From: Listeria innocua
GTDB taxonomy: Bacteria > Bacillota > Bacilli > Lactobacillales > Listeriaceae
NCBI RefSeq assembly: GCF_028596125.1
Contig: NZ_CP117229.1
Span: 1,844,001-1,908,000, forward strand
Reading direction: 5' to 3'
DNA: 64,000 nucleotides
A program made the translations under genes and the position numbers. The notes below the pieces were generated by a model. The model had not been told where the DNA came from, ran no database searches, and saw nothing but the letters and a program-made list of their open reading frames with translations. Of this stretch, positions 37,244 through 45,620 are shown one piece after another; positions within the stretch are counted from its first letter, which is position 1, and the number at the start of each line of letters is the position of its first letter.

Positions 37244-38339
37244 TGTATTTTCTTGGATCATAATTTTCTAAAGCTAAATCGGTTGTGTTTAATAGTGCCA
37301 AATCGGCTAGCAGTTTACCGACATATGGTCCAGTTGTTAAGCCAGAAGCACCCAGCCCATTCGCTAAAAAGATCGAGTCAAAACCAGGTAGCTGTCCAAT
37401 TAGTGGCGCAAAATCCGGCGTATAAGGTCGTGTTCCAACCGCCACATTAGCTATTTTATGTTCCAACTCACCCTCCATAAACTTACTGACTTCTGCTAAT
37501 ATTTCTGCCTTACCTTCCGCTGTTGGCTCTATATTGAAGCCAGCAGCTTTTTCATGTGTTGCCCCGACAATTATTTTTCCATTATCAAACGGAACAATCG
37601 ATTTTGCACTTGGAGGTAAAATCACTGGCCATTCTGCTGTTTCGTATTCACTAAAATCAAGTTCAAGCAATTGACCTTTCTGTGCTAAAACATCCGTATG
37701 AAAGCCCGCCTCCTGTAATAAATTAGGTAGCCAAGCACCTGCTGAAATAATTAGTTTATCGTAACTTTCTTTTTCCCCATCAACCAAAACCTCCCCTTTT
37801 GGTGAAAAATGAGCCAAACCAGTTTTGATTTCCACACCATTTTCTTTGGCTGCATAGCGTAAAGTTTCACAAAACAAACCGCCATTAACCCGCGCCGCCC
37901 CGCTTACATAAACAGAACTAAATCCCGGTTTCACTAAAGGGAATTTTTGCTTTGTTTCGGCTTCTGACAATTTTTCAATATCACCCATTACTGGTGCTCC
38001 TGCTCGTCTTTCCATTGCCAGCTTAAAAAGTTCCGTTGCTTTTTCCTCTGTTTGCCGAAGTGCGAGCACGCCAACTTGTTTATAACCAGAATCTCTTCCA
38101 GTTTCTTCACTAAGGCTTTCTGCAATTTCTTTATAAAACGCCGCACTGTTCTTTGCTAGTTCGTACCAATATTTATTCCGTCTTTTGGAAAGCCATGGAC
38201 AAATAATTCCGGCAGCTGCTCTCGTTGCTTGCCCAGGTTCATTTGAATCAATTAGCCTTACTTGAACATTTTCTTTTGATAGTAAATATGCTGCACTGGC
38301 TCCAACAATTCCGCCACCGATTATCACTATTTTTTGCAT
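37233..38339 (-). CDS. FAD-dependent oxidoreductase (DAO family, glycine-oxidase-like)
   Basis: A 368-residue flavoprotein of the D-amino-acid oxidase/DadA/ThiO type. N-terminal VIIGGGIVGASAAYLL is the FAD-binding dinucleotide fold; VGTRPYTPDFAPLIG and LANGLGASGLTTGPYVG form the C-terminal cofactor signature. The substrate is unknown: D-amino acid or glycine oxidation, and no thiamine genes are nearby. The terminal 11 bases overlap yitT, so no terminator fits between the two. Probably not native to the Bacillus-like gene order. Confidence 0.82.
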   Translation of the reverse strand: MQKIVIIGGGIVGASAAYLLSKENVQVRLIDSNEPGQATRAAAGIICPWLSKRRNKYWYELAKNSAAFYKEIAESLSEETGRDSGYKQVGVLALRQTEEKATELFKLAMERRAGAPVMGDIEKLSEAETKQKFPLVKPGFSSVYVSGAARVNGGLFCETLRYAAKENGVEIKTGLAHFSPKGEVLVDGEKESYDKLIISAGAWLPNLLQEAGFHTDVLAQKGQLLELDFSEYETAEWPVILPPSAKSIVPFDNGKIIVGATHEKAAGFNIEPTAEGKAEILAEVSKFMEGELEHKIANVAVGTRPYTPDFAPLIGQLPGFDSIFLANGLGASGLTTGPYVGKLLADLALLNTTDLALENYDPRKYISK

Positions 38340-38659
38340 TGTTACACCCCTCTATATCAATTGTGACACAAGTTGACTTTTTTATAACTCTTTGTAATAA
38401 TATGTGAAAATAGTTAAGTTTACAGTCTACTAAAAATCCTCTACTTCATTCTATCCATTGTACTGAAATCCAGCTTTAATTACAAAAAGGCAGATTTTGG
38501 CTTATCTCGTCGTCATTACCACATATCCTCTTAGAGATCGCTTTCGCCGATTGGTTGGTTCTTTGTACTGCGTCTCAGCTAAAAATTCATTTATTTTTTT
38601 ATTCTGCCTATATTAACTTTTCAGCTGATTCATTATGCTGAGATATGGGAGATTTTTTT
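38340..38659. other. Long leader region before the c-di-GMP operon
   Basis: A 320-bp gap. It contains a short palindrome TTGTGACACAA near 38361, a more GC-rich patch (about 38510-38580), and an inverted repeat TCTCAGC / GCTGAGA (about 38574 and 38637) around TATATT (38609-38614). A promoter for dgcA is likely here. I recognise no known riboswitch; the GEMM c-di-GMP motif was not found. Confidence 0.5.
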
Positions 38660-39799
38660 ATGCCAAATATTCTTGATTCATTATGGAACAGCATGGCGCT
38701 TTTTTTATCAGCGCTTTTTTTTCACGGAATGGCACTGCGGTCAATTAGAGAAAAAAAGCCTGCTTGGTTCCAAATTAAATTTGCAAATGAAATTATTAAT
38801 TATGCACTGGGCATTTACTACGGCTTATTAGGTGTTTATTTTATTGTCCGTGGATTACCTGGGACGGATTCTGGGATTTATACAGATATGTTATTAGATA
38901 TTTTAATTGTTTTACACTTGTTTTCATCAGCGGGTCCAGCTACTATCGCGTTAGTACTCATTGTGGCAGGAAAACTCTTTCTTGGTGATGCTCTCTTTGC
39001 CAATTTAATTTATGTGTTTTTAATTATTGGTTTTCACTTTGTTTGTATGGAAGTAGCTAAATTACGTCTTAGCTCTGTTCAAAAAGTAGTACTCGTCAAA
39101 CTTAGCGCCATTCCACTAATGCTTATTTATTTACATCAAAAAATACATCTTACATATACAATACATGATGTGCCAGTTTGGACACTCTATTTCTTGGTTT
39201 CTTTTTTTATTACCTTTATTATTATTTCAGCGGCTTATTATATTGATACATCAAATAAGCTGATTTATGAATTGCAGCAATCGACTATTCTTGATCCACT
39301 TACCGGTCTAACAAACTTTCGTCACTTTGAAAAAACATTCGAAGCTGCTTTTCACTATGCTACTTTAAAAAAATCGAACTTAAGTTTAATTATTATTGAT
39401 ATTGATTATTTTAAACGGGTAAATGATACATATGGCCATTTAGTTGGAAATGGTGTTTTATCTACTTTTAGCCAAATGCTTTTAAAAATTAGTTTTCCAC
39501 CAAATACGGTTATATCTCGCATTGGCGGGGAAGAATTTGCTATTATTTTGCCAAATATTAATGTCAGCGAAACAGAACACTTAGCAGAAAAAATCCGGCG
39601 TAAAGTCGAGAAAATTGATGTTCCGATAGCAACAACTGGCTCGGTTATTACCATTTCCGCTGGTATCGCAAATTATGATGGTAAAAATTATCCAAACGCT
39701 AACGAACTAATGCATGCAGCAGATCAAGCACTTTACAATGCAAAACGAAATGGACGAAATCAAGTACATATTCGTGAAACAACAGATCCAGTTATTTAA
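38660..39799 (+). CDS. dgcA: Diguanylate cyclase DgcA
   Basis: Makes cyclic di-GMP from two GTP. About six membrane helices (residues 1-195, 5TMR-LYT-like sensor region) precede a GGDEF domain with GGEEF at 289-293 and DPLTGLTNFRHF at its start. Residues at the inhibitory-site position read PPNT, so the RxxD feedback site is absent. The open frame runs back to ATG 38645, but ATG 38660 has GGGAG at eight bases. It opens dgcA-dgcB-pssZ-pdeC. In L. monocytogenes, DgcA and DgcB are mainly responsible for the c-di-GMP that drives Pss exopolysaccharide; that is known biology and fits the arrangement. Confidence 0.95.
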   Translation: MPNILDSLWNSMALFLSALFFHGMALRSIREKKPAWFQIKFANEIINYALGIYYGLLGVYFIVRGLPGTDSGIYTDMLLDILIVLHLFSSAGPATIALVLIVAGKLFLGDALFANLIYVFLIIGFHFVCMEVAKLRLSSVQKVVLVKLSAIPLMLIYLHQKIHLTYTIHDVPVWTLYFLVSFFITFIIISAAYYIDTSNKLIYELQQSTILDPLTGLTNFRHFEKTFEAAFHYATLKKSNLSLIIIDIDYFKRVNDTYGHLVGNGVLSTFSQMLLKISFPPNTVISRIGGEEFAIILPNINVSETEHLAEKIRRKVEKIDVPIATTGSVITISAGIANYDGKNYPNANELMHAADQALYNAKRNGRNQVHIRETTDPVI

Positions 39800-39819
39800 T
39801 AAAAAGGAGATGAGTCCAT

Positions 39820-40947
39820 TTGTTCGAGCTAGTTAATTCATACATAGACAGTTTAGCGCTCTTTCTTGCTATCCTTTTTATTCAAGGTATGTCTTTTCGA
39901 AAAATAAGACAATATCGTCCTAATTGGTTCCAAAATGGTAATAGGCGATTTTTTCTCTCTATTCTTCTTGGTGTTTATTATGGTTTAGCAGGGATTTATT
40001 TTATCTATGAAGGTGCATATGAACATAATCCTGTTATTTATACGAATATGCGGATTTTAATCTTGATGGTTACAGGTGTATTTGCTGGTCGTACTCCGCT
40101 TATTGTTGCTTATGTCGTAATGCTTTTCGGACGAATTAGTTTTGATATAGCATCGCCCGTTACTAGTCGCTACGTTATTTTAATGACACTTATTTTTGCG
40201 GCTTGTTTACTTATTACTTTTTGGAAAAAACAACGCTTTTCAAAATTTATTGCATTAATTATTTTAAACTTCCCAGCAATCCTCTATTATTTTGTGAATA
40301 ATTTTGATGAAGGACGAATTTTGCGGGGCGTTGAAATTGTTGAATACTTCCTGCTATTTTTCGTCACTGCTTTGCTGGTATTTTATGCGTGCAATTATAT
40401 TGATAAAAGTAATTTAGTTATCCAAAACTTGACCGAAACCGCGATGACCGATAGTCTAACCAACTTACCTAACATGCGATTTTTCATGCAACAGTTTGCT
40501 TGGATTTTTAATAAATCTCAAAAAAGAAAAAAAGCGTTATCCTTATTTATTATTGATATTGATCATTTTAAAGAAATTAATGATTTTCATGGACATCAAG
40601 CAGGAAATACTGTTTTAGCGCAGTTTAGTAGCATTCTCAAAAATCGAACCTTTCCACCAAGAACGATGTTTGCTCGAATTGGCGGAGAAGAATTCGCTGT
40701 TTTACTGCAAAATGTTGGAACAGAACAAGCTGCCTTAATTGCTGATTTTTTACGGGATGAAATTGAACGAGCTAAGTTTCCGTACAATCCAGTTAGTGGT
40801 AATGTAACGGTCTCCATCGGGGTTGCTTCTATGGGGTACAACTATAGAACGACCGAATCACTTTTTGAGGCTGCTGACCAAGCACTTTATCAAGCAAAGC
40901 AAAATGGGCGTAACCAAATTGCCATTCATCAGGAGGAAAGCGAATGA
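39820..40947 (+). CDS. dgcB: Diguanylate cyclase DgcB
   Basis: Paralogue of DgcA with the same layout: about six helices then a GGDEF domain with GGEEF at 288-292; total 375 residues. The inhibitory-site residues are PPRT, so RxxD is absent here too. The start is TTG at 39820 with GGAG ten bases upstream. It begins 20 bases after dgcA and overlaps pssZ by four bases (ATGA). The two genes look like a tandem duplication that has diverged in the sensor half. Confidence 0.94.
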   Translation: MFELVNSYIDSLALFLAILFIQGMSFRKIRQYRPNWFQNGNRRFFLSILLGVYYGLAGIYFIYEGAYEHNPVIYTNMRILILMVTGVFAGRTPLIVAYVVMLFGRISFDIASPVTSRYVILMTLIFAACLLITFWKKQRFSKFIALIILNFPAILYYFVNNFDEGRILRGVEIVEYFLLFFVTALLVFYACNYIDKSNLVIQNLTETAMTDSLTNLPNMRFFMQQFAWIFNKSQKRKKALSLFIIDIDHFKEINDFHGHQAGNTVLAQFSSILKNRTFPPRTMFARIGGEEFAVLLQNVGTEQAALIADFLRDEIERAKFPYNPVSGNVTVSIGVASMGYNYRTTESLFEAADQALYQAKQNGRNQIAIHQEESE

Positions 40948-41948
40948 AGCGAACAATTATTATCACTTTTTTACTGCTCTTAATTGGCACAGGTATATAC
41001 TTTTTCCTTCGCCCAGAACAAAAAGATACTCTAAGCGCACCTAAAGAGACAAAACCCACTTCAAGCTCGGTTCAAACTTATGTAAAAGAAAATTATATGA
41101 CCAAAAACGGTTTAATTATTGATTACAAAAATGCCCAAGAACCGCATTATTTAGCCGAGAGCATCGGACTTTATATGGAGTATTTAGTAGAAGTGAATGA
41201 TAGCAAGACTTTCCAAGAACAAGTGGCTACTTTACAAAAACATTTTATAACAACAGACAATTTTATTAAATGGGAAGCGACTGATAGCACAACTACCAAC
41301 GCTATTGTAGATGATTTTCGGATTACAGAAGCACTTTATCAAGCGAGTAAAAAATGGGACCATCAAGCGTATCAAACCCTTGCCGATACACTTATCTCCA
41401 ACACGAAAAAATATAGCGCCGTTCAAGGGGTTCCAGTGGATTTCTATGATTTTGTTCATAAGAAAAAAGCAGATACACTTCATTTAAGTTATCTAAATAT
41501 CCAAGCAATGCGCCACATTAACTATAGCGCAAAAGCCTATGCTCCTATCAAGAACGTCAGCGCCACTCCTTTTTTTACAGAAGTGTTTCAAAATGGACAA
41601 TTTCAAAATGCTGACGCAAACGAAGTCAATATGATTGATCAAATGCTCATAGCTATCGCCTATTATGACGAAAATGGTACAGTTGAGCCAAATTTCGACC
41701 AATTTTTACAAACAGAACTGACTTCAAAAGGAAAAATTTATGCCAGATATGATAGAGAAACAAAAGAGCCGAACTCTGAAAACGAATCTACTGCCGTTTA
41801 TGCCTTTTTGACACAGTATTTTAACAAGACAAATCAAGCTAAAAATGGTAAAATCACCAAAGAGTTGTTAGAGAAAATGGACACGTCAAATCCTGAAACG
41901 ACCCATTTTTTCGATTATATAAATAAAGAAATAACTCTTAAGAAATAA
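40944..41948 (+). CDS. pssZ: Exopolysaccharide hydrolase PssZ (GH8)
   Basis: Signal-anchored glycoside hydrolase, 334 residues. An N-terminal membrane segment TIIITFLLLLIGTGIYFFL precedes the catalytic domain. Glu72 (YLAESIGLYMEY) is the general acid identified in L. monocytogenes PssZ, and VPVDFYDF and LSYLNIQAM lie in the cleft. PssZ hydrolyses the Pss exopolysaccharide (N-acetylmannosamine backbone) and is needed for its production. The pssA-E synthase operon is elsewhere. It overlaps dgcB by four bases, so it is translationally coupled to the cyclase that stimulates synthesis. Confidence 0.94.
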   Translation: MKRTIIITFLLLLIGTGIYFFLRPEQKDTLSAPKETKPTSSSVQTYVKENYMTKNGLIIDYKNAQEPHYLAESIGLYMEYLVEVNDSKTFQEQVATLQKHFITTDNFIKWEATDSTTTNAIVDDFRITEALYQASKKWDHQAYQTLADTLISNTKKYSAVQGVPVDFYDFVHKKKADTLHLSYLNIQAMRHINYSAKAYAPIKNVSATPFFTEVFQNGQFQNADANEVNMIDQMLIAIAYYDENGTVEPNFDQFLQTELTSKGKIYARYDRETKEPNSENESTAVYAFLTQYFNKTNQAKNGKITKELLEKMDTSNPETTHFFDYINKEITLKK

Positions 41949-41966
41949 CGGAAAGAAGTTGGACAA

Positions 41967-42650
41967 ATGAAAAAGCCCTCCGTAAGTGAGATTATTGATC
42001 AAAACCTCTTTGATACAATATACGAACCGATTGTTGCTGTTTCAAATACACAAGTTTTCGGATATGAGTCACTCACCCGCTTAAAAACAAATCACTGGAA
42101 CGCCATTAGTGATTTTATTGAAGAAGCGGAACAGGAAGGTCAGCAAAAAGCTTTTGAACTGCTCACGCTTCATAATGCAGTCAAACGCTTTGAAAAAGGT
42201 GAAAACACGCCATTATTTGTCAATATTTCCTATGATACATTTTTAGAAAATCAAGAAGAACTACACGATACCCTTCTTGATAACGGGAAAATAGTTTTTG
42301 AATTTTTGGAAACATCCAAGTTACCGCAAGAACGAATGAACGACTTAGAAAAACAACTACGCTTATTCCAGAAAAAACATGAGACTAAATTTGCTATTGA
42401 TGATTTTGGCTCAGGTTACGCCGACTTGCATCGCGTATTTGCGCACCATTCTGACTTTGTAAAAACTGATCGCTTATTACTTCGAGATTTATTTGAAAGT
42501 GACGGCAAGAGAAACTTCTTTGAGCAACTTCATCATTACGTCAAAAAGCATCATAAATCCTTGATTGTTGAAGGAGTAGAAACAAAAGAACAGTTAAAGT
42601 TCCTTCAAGAAATTGGCATCCCCTATGCACAAGGTTACTATTTTCATTAA
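41967..42650 (+). CDS. pdeC: c-di-GMP phosphodiesterase PdeC (EAL domain)
   Basis: Stand-alone EAL domain, 227 residues, no membrane segment. The family motif reads E34-S-L. All catalytic positions are visible: Glu34, Asn86 (VNIS), Glu112/115 (FEFLE), Asp145-Asp146 in DDFGSGY, Lys166 (KTD) and Glu202/205 (VEGVE). It should hydrolyse c-di-GMP to pGpG, opposing the DgcA/DgcB products within the same unit. Lack of a sensor means its activity must be set by expression level or localisation. A terminator follows. Confidence 0.94.
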   Translation: MKKPSVSEIIDQNLFDTIYEPIVAVSNTQVFGYESLTRLKTNHWNAISDFIEEAEQEGQQKAFELLTLHNAVKRFEKGENTPLFVNISYDTFLENQEELHDTLLDNGKIVFEFLETSKLPQERMNDLEKQLRLFQKKHETKFAIDDFGSGYADLHRVFAHHSDFVKTDRLLLRDLFESDGKRNFFEQLHHYVKKHHKSLIVEGVETKEQLKFLQEIGIPYAQGYYFH

Positions 42651-42655
42651 TATGT

Positions 42656-42695
42656 AAAAAAAGAAAATCTGATTGGTTTCAGGTTTTCTTTTTTT
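42656..42695 (+). terminator. Terminator of dgcA-dgcB-pssZ-pdeC
   Basis: Arms AAAGAAAATCTG and CAGGTTTTCTTT, loop eight, then TTTT. Confidence 0.8.
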
Positions 42696-42758
42696 GAATC
42701 AGTTGTTATTCTCCTTTCCCCCATGTAAAATAGAATAGAATGAAAAGGAGTGCTTGAA

Positions 42759-44402
42759 ATGACTTTAAAATCAGGTTTTGACTATATGAATAACCCACTA
42801 TTAAATAAAGGAACAGCTTTTACAAGTGAGGAAAGATTAAACTATAAATTAGAAGGATTACTGCCGCCAATTATCGAAACAATCGAACAACAAGCTTTGC
42901 GCATCGAAAACCAACTAGAAAACTTAGAATCCCCTCTACATAAACACCAACTTTTAACAAACTTATATAACGAAAATCGCACACTTTATTATTACGTTGT
43001 TACCAAAAACGTGAGCGAATATTTGCCAATTATTTATACGCCAACGATTGGGGATGCGGTAATACATTATCATACAGACTATACCGCGCCTGATGAAGCT
43101 TTATTTATTGATGCTTTTACACCCGAAAAACTAAGAGCATCTGTTGAAAATTATGCGCAAAACAATCCAAATATTGATATGATCGTGATTACAGATGGTG
43201 AAGGCGTGCTCGGCATTGGTGATTGGGGCGTGAACGGCGTCAAAATAGCAGTCGGAAAATTAGCAGTTTATACGGTTGCGGCTGGCCTTTCTCCTGACCG
43301 TGTTCTCCCAGTTGTAATTGATGCAGGAACAAATAACAAAACACTACTTGAAGACTCGCGTTACTTAGGGAATAAACGTCCGCGCCTGTCAGAAAGCGAT
43401 TACGATACTTTTATCGCACAATTTGTGGAAGTCATGAGTGATGTTTTCCCAAGCGCTATTCTTCACTGGGAAGATTTTGGCCGGGCAAATGCAAGTCGTA
43501 TCCTCCACAATTATCGTGATAAAATTTGTACGTTTAATGATGATATACAAGGAACTGGCGCGATGGTTGTTGCCGCTGCTCTTGCAACAATTAACGTTTC
43601 AAATATTCCTTTAAACAAACAAAAGATTATTATTTTCGGTGCTGGAACTGCTGGCATCGGTATTGCTGATCAACTCAGTGGTCAATTGATGCGCGAAACT
43701 GGTCTTCCTTTTGAAATTGCAAAAAAACATTTTTACTTAATGGACCGTAGTGGTTTAGTACTTGATAATATGACCGATTTAACGGATGGTCAAAAGAAAT
43801 ATGCGCATCAAGCTTCTGACTGGGCTAGCGTGCCTACTGATACATTAGAACACTTAGTTGAAGCAATTCATCCAACAATGCTAATTGGCTGTTCTGGCGT
43901 TACTGGAGCCTTTAAAGAGAGCATCGTTAAAAAAATGGCGGAGCATACAGAACGACCAGCAATTTTGCCGCTGTCTAATCCAACCAAATTAGCTGAAGCA
44001 ACTGCCGCAGATTTGATTAAATGGACAGATGGAAAAGCGCTAATCGTAACAGGAAGTCCATCCAAACCCGTGACTTATCAAAATATTACCTATGAAATTG
44101 GTCAAGCTAATAACGCCCTTCTATACCCTGGGCTTGGACTTGGCGCACTTGTTACACGTTCTAAATTTATTACAGACGGAATGTTAGCCGCTGCATCAAG
44201 TGCCGTTAGTGATCAAATTTCTACAAACGAACTTGGAGCTGCCCTCTTACCACATGTTCGTACACTTAGAGAAACTTCCCGCGCGGTTGCTATTGCGGTA
44301 GCGAACCAAGCAATCAAAGAAAATATCCACCAAGTCGAGTTAGCAAGTGTCACAAAAGCTGTCGAACGTGAGATGTGGCAACCAACTTACAAAGGAGTTT
44401 AA
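42759..44402 (+). CDS. NAD-dependent malic enzyme (or malolactic enzyme)
   Basis: About 547 residues, oxidative decarboxylation of malate to pyruvate, or to lactate if malolactic. Malate/NAD motifs: GVLGIGDWGVNGVKI, WEDFGRANASRI and FNDDIQGTGAMV, and the Rossmann IIIFGAGTAGIG near residue 291. Malolactic and malic enzymes share all of these; sequence alone does not separate them. The start is ATG 42759, behind AAAGGAG; the frame is also open to GTG 42750. It lies two bases before the next gene and pairs with pyruvate formate-lyase in anaerobic pyruvate metabolism. Confidence 0.88.
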   Translation: MTLKSGFDYMNNPLLNKGTAFTSEERLNYKLEGLLPPIIETIEQQALRIENQLENLESPLHKHQLLTNLYNENRTLYYYVVTKNVSEYLPIIYTPTIGDAVIHYHTDYTAPDEALFIDAFTPEKLRASVENYAQNNPNIDMIVITDGEGVLGIGDWGVNGVKIAVGKLAVYTVAAGLSPDRVLPVVIDAGTNNKTLLEDSRYLGNKRPRLSESDYDTFIAQFVEVMSDVFPSAILHWEDFGRANASRILHNYRDKICTFNDDIQGTGAMVVAAALATINVSNIPLNKQKIIIFGAGTAGIGIADQLSGQLMRETGLPFEIAKKHFYLMDRSGLVLDNMTDLTDGQKKYAHQASDWASVPTDTLEHLVEAIHPTMLIGCSGVTGAFKESIVKKMAEHTERPAILPLSNPTKLAEATAADLIKWTDGKALIVTGSPSKPVTYQNITYEIGQANNALLYPGLGLGALVTRSKFITDGMLAAASSAVSDQISTNELGAALLPHVRTLRETSRAVAIAVANQAIKENIHQVELASVTKAVEREMWQPTYKGV

Positions 44403-44404
44403 GT

Positions 44405-45412
44405 ATGTTTTATAAAACGAAGCAATTACTAGATCAACTTGTCCAAAACGGGTCCACTCCAGGAATTAGCTATCAAATCAAAACAAATAACCTCGAAGAA
44501 AATAGAATAATGGGTTTAAAGTCCGTTTTCCCTGAAGCACAAATCCTCCCTAGAACGACAGACAACATTTATGATATTGCTTCTTTGACCAAGGTAATTG
44601 CTACGACAACACGTGTATTACAACTTATTGAACAAAAACATTTCCAGTTAGAAGATCCAGTACAATCCTATCTTCCTGATTTTAAGTACGAGAATGTTAC
44701 TATTTTACATTTACTCACCCATAGCTCTGGCCTTGCACAAAATATTCCTAACTACAAAATGGATGCTAGAGAAGATGTTAGAAGCTATGTTTTTGCAACG
44801 CCTCAAGTTAATTCACCTGGAACTCAGGTCACCTATGCTGATGCTAATTTTCTCTTGCTCGGTTATTTGATTAGTAAATTTGATGGAAATTATGAACAAT
44901 CAATTCAAAAAAACATCTTAGAACCGCTGAAAATGTCACACACTAGTTTTCATCCAACTGATAAAAGCCAAGTCATTCCAACTGAACTAGACCAAACGCG
45001 CGGTTTAATCCAAGGTGATGTGCACGATTTCAAAGCCTGGACCGCCAAATCAGGCACTGGACACGCGGGACTTTTTAGCACACTCGCTGATCTTTCAAAA
45101 TTTCGAGATGCGCTAATTTTACAAAACGGCGCCCCTATTCTTACTGAAAAAACACTACAAATAATGCAAATTAATCATACGCCTGGGCTAAACCGGACGC
45201 GCGGCCTTGGCTGGGATCTCCGCGGCGACTCTGTTTTATATCATACAGGATTTACTGGCACTTTTATGGTGCTCGATTTACAAAATCAAGCAAGCCTCAT
45301 CGTTTTATCTAATCGCGTTCACCCAAGCCGTGCCAACCCTAATTTTGTCTTAAAAAGAGATAGCATAGTCGATACTTTTTTAGAAGAAGTGACTGCAAAC
45401 AAAGAAGTCTAG
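44405..45412 (+). CDS. Serine beta-lactamase-like hydrolase (class C/EstB type)
   Basis: A 335-residue serine hydrolase of the penicillin-binding protein-like esterase/AmpC group. S-x-x-K is SLTK in IASLTKVIATT (about residues 62-65); the Tyr motif is YAD in VTYADANFLLLG, and the third box is HTG in YHTGFTGTF. No signal peptide or membrane anchor is seen, so it is presumably cytoplasmic, and acts on an ester or D-amino peptide. Native function unknown. It starts two bases after malic enzyme behind AAAGGAG, and ends at a terminator. Confidence 0.82.
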   Translation: MFYKTKQLLDQLVQNGSTPGISYQIKTNNLEENRIMGLKSVFPEAQILPRTTDNIYDIASLTKVIATTTRVLQLIEQKHFQLEDPVQSYLPDFKYENVTILHLLTHSSGLAQNIPNYKMDAREDVRSYVFATPQVNSPGTQVTYADANFLLLGYLISKFDGNYEQSIQKNILEPLKMSHTSFHPTDKSQVIPTELDQTRGLIQGDVHDFKAWTAKSGTGHAGLFSTLADLSKFRDALILQNGAPILTEKTLQIMQINHTPGLNRTRGLGWDLRGDSVLYHTGFTGTFMVLDLQNQASLIVLSNRVHPSRANPNFVLKRDSIVDTFLEEVTANKEV

Positions 45413-45434
45413 CCTTAACGCTAGGCTTTTTTTT
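45411..45434 (+). terminator. Terminator after the serine hydrolase gene
   Basis: Short stem AGCCT/AGGCT followed by TTTTTTTT. Confidence 0.65.
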
Positions 45435-45515
45435 CTATAAAAAACTGTATTAACACAGCCTTTCAAAGCCTTTTTTAGTTATATAAAAGAAATTTATTTT
45501 CTTTCCATTTTTATA

Positions 45516-45533
45516 TTGTTTTCGTTTTCACAA
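45516..45533. promoter_or_regulatory. Rex-like operator upstream of pflB
   Basis: An 18-base site, TTGT...TTTTCACAA. The right half matches the Rex consensus and the left four bases (TTGT) do also. Rex represses fermentation genes when NADH is low, so it fits. One half is degenerate. Confidence 0.5.
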
Positions 45534-45549
45534 AGGAGTATGCTGTTCA

Positions 45550-45606
45550 ATGAAGAAAGATTCTAAGAACAAGTTTCTGGTTGTAAGTGAAAAGAAACAC
45601 AATTGA
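45550..45606 (+). CDS. Putative leader peptide upstream of pflB
   Basis: An 18-codon open frame with protein [21 protein letters not shown] 45550 is 11 bases after AAAGGAG (45532-45538). Its stop TGA (45604-45606) overlaps the pflB Shine-Dalgarno GAAGGAGG (45605-45612), and pflB starts 15 bases later. The layout is that of a translation-coupled leader. It is highly basic and has no recognised homologue. It is too short for confident assignment. Confidence 0.4.
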   Translation: MKKDSKNKFLVVSEKKHN

Positions 45607-45620
45607 AGGAGGAAATAATA

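Noticed and set aside
38361-38371. Palindrome TTGTGACACAA as a Rex site
   Set aside because: Rex sites have an 8-base centre between TTGTG and CACAA; here the arms are separated by one base.
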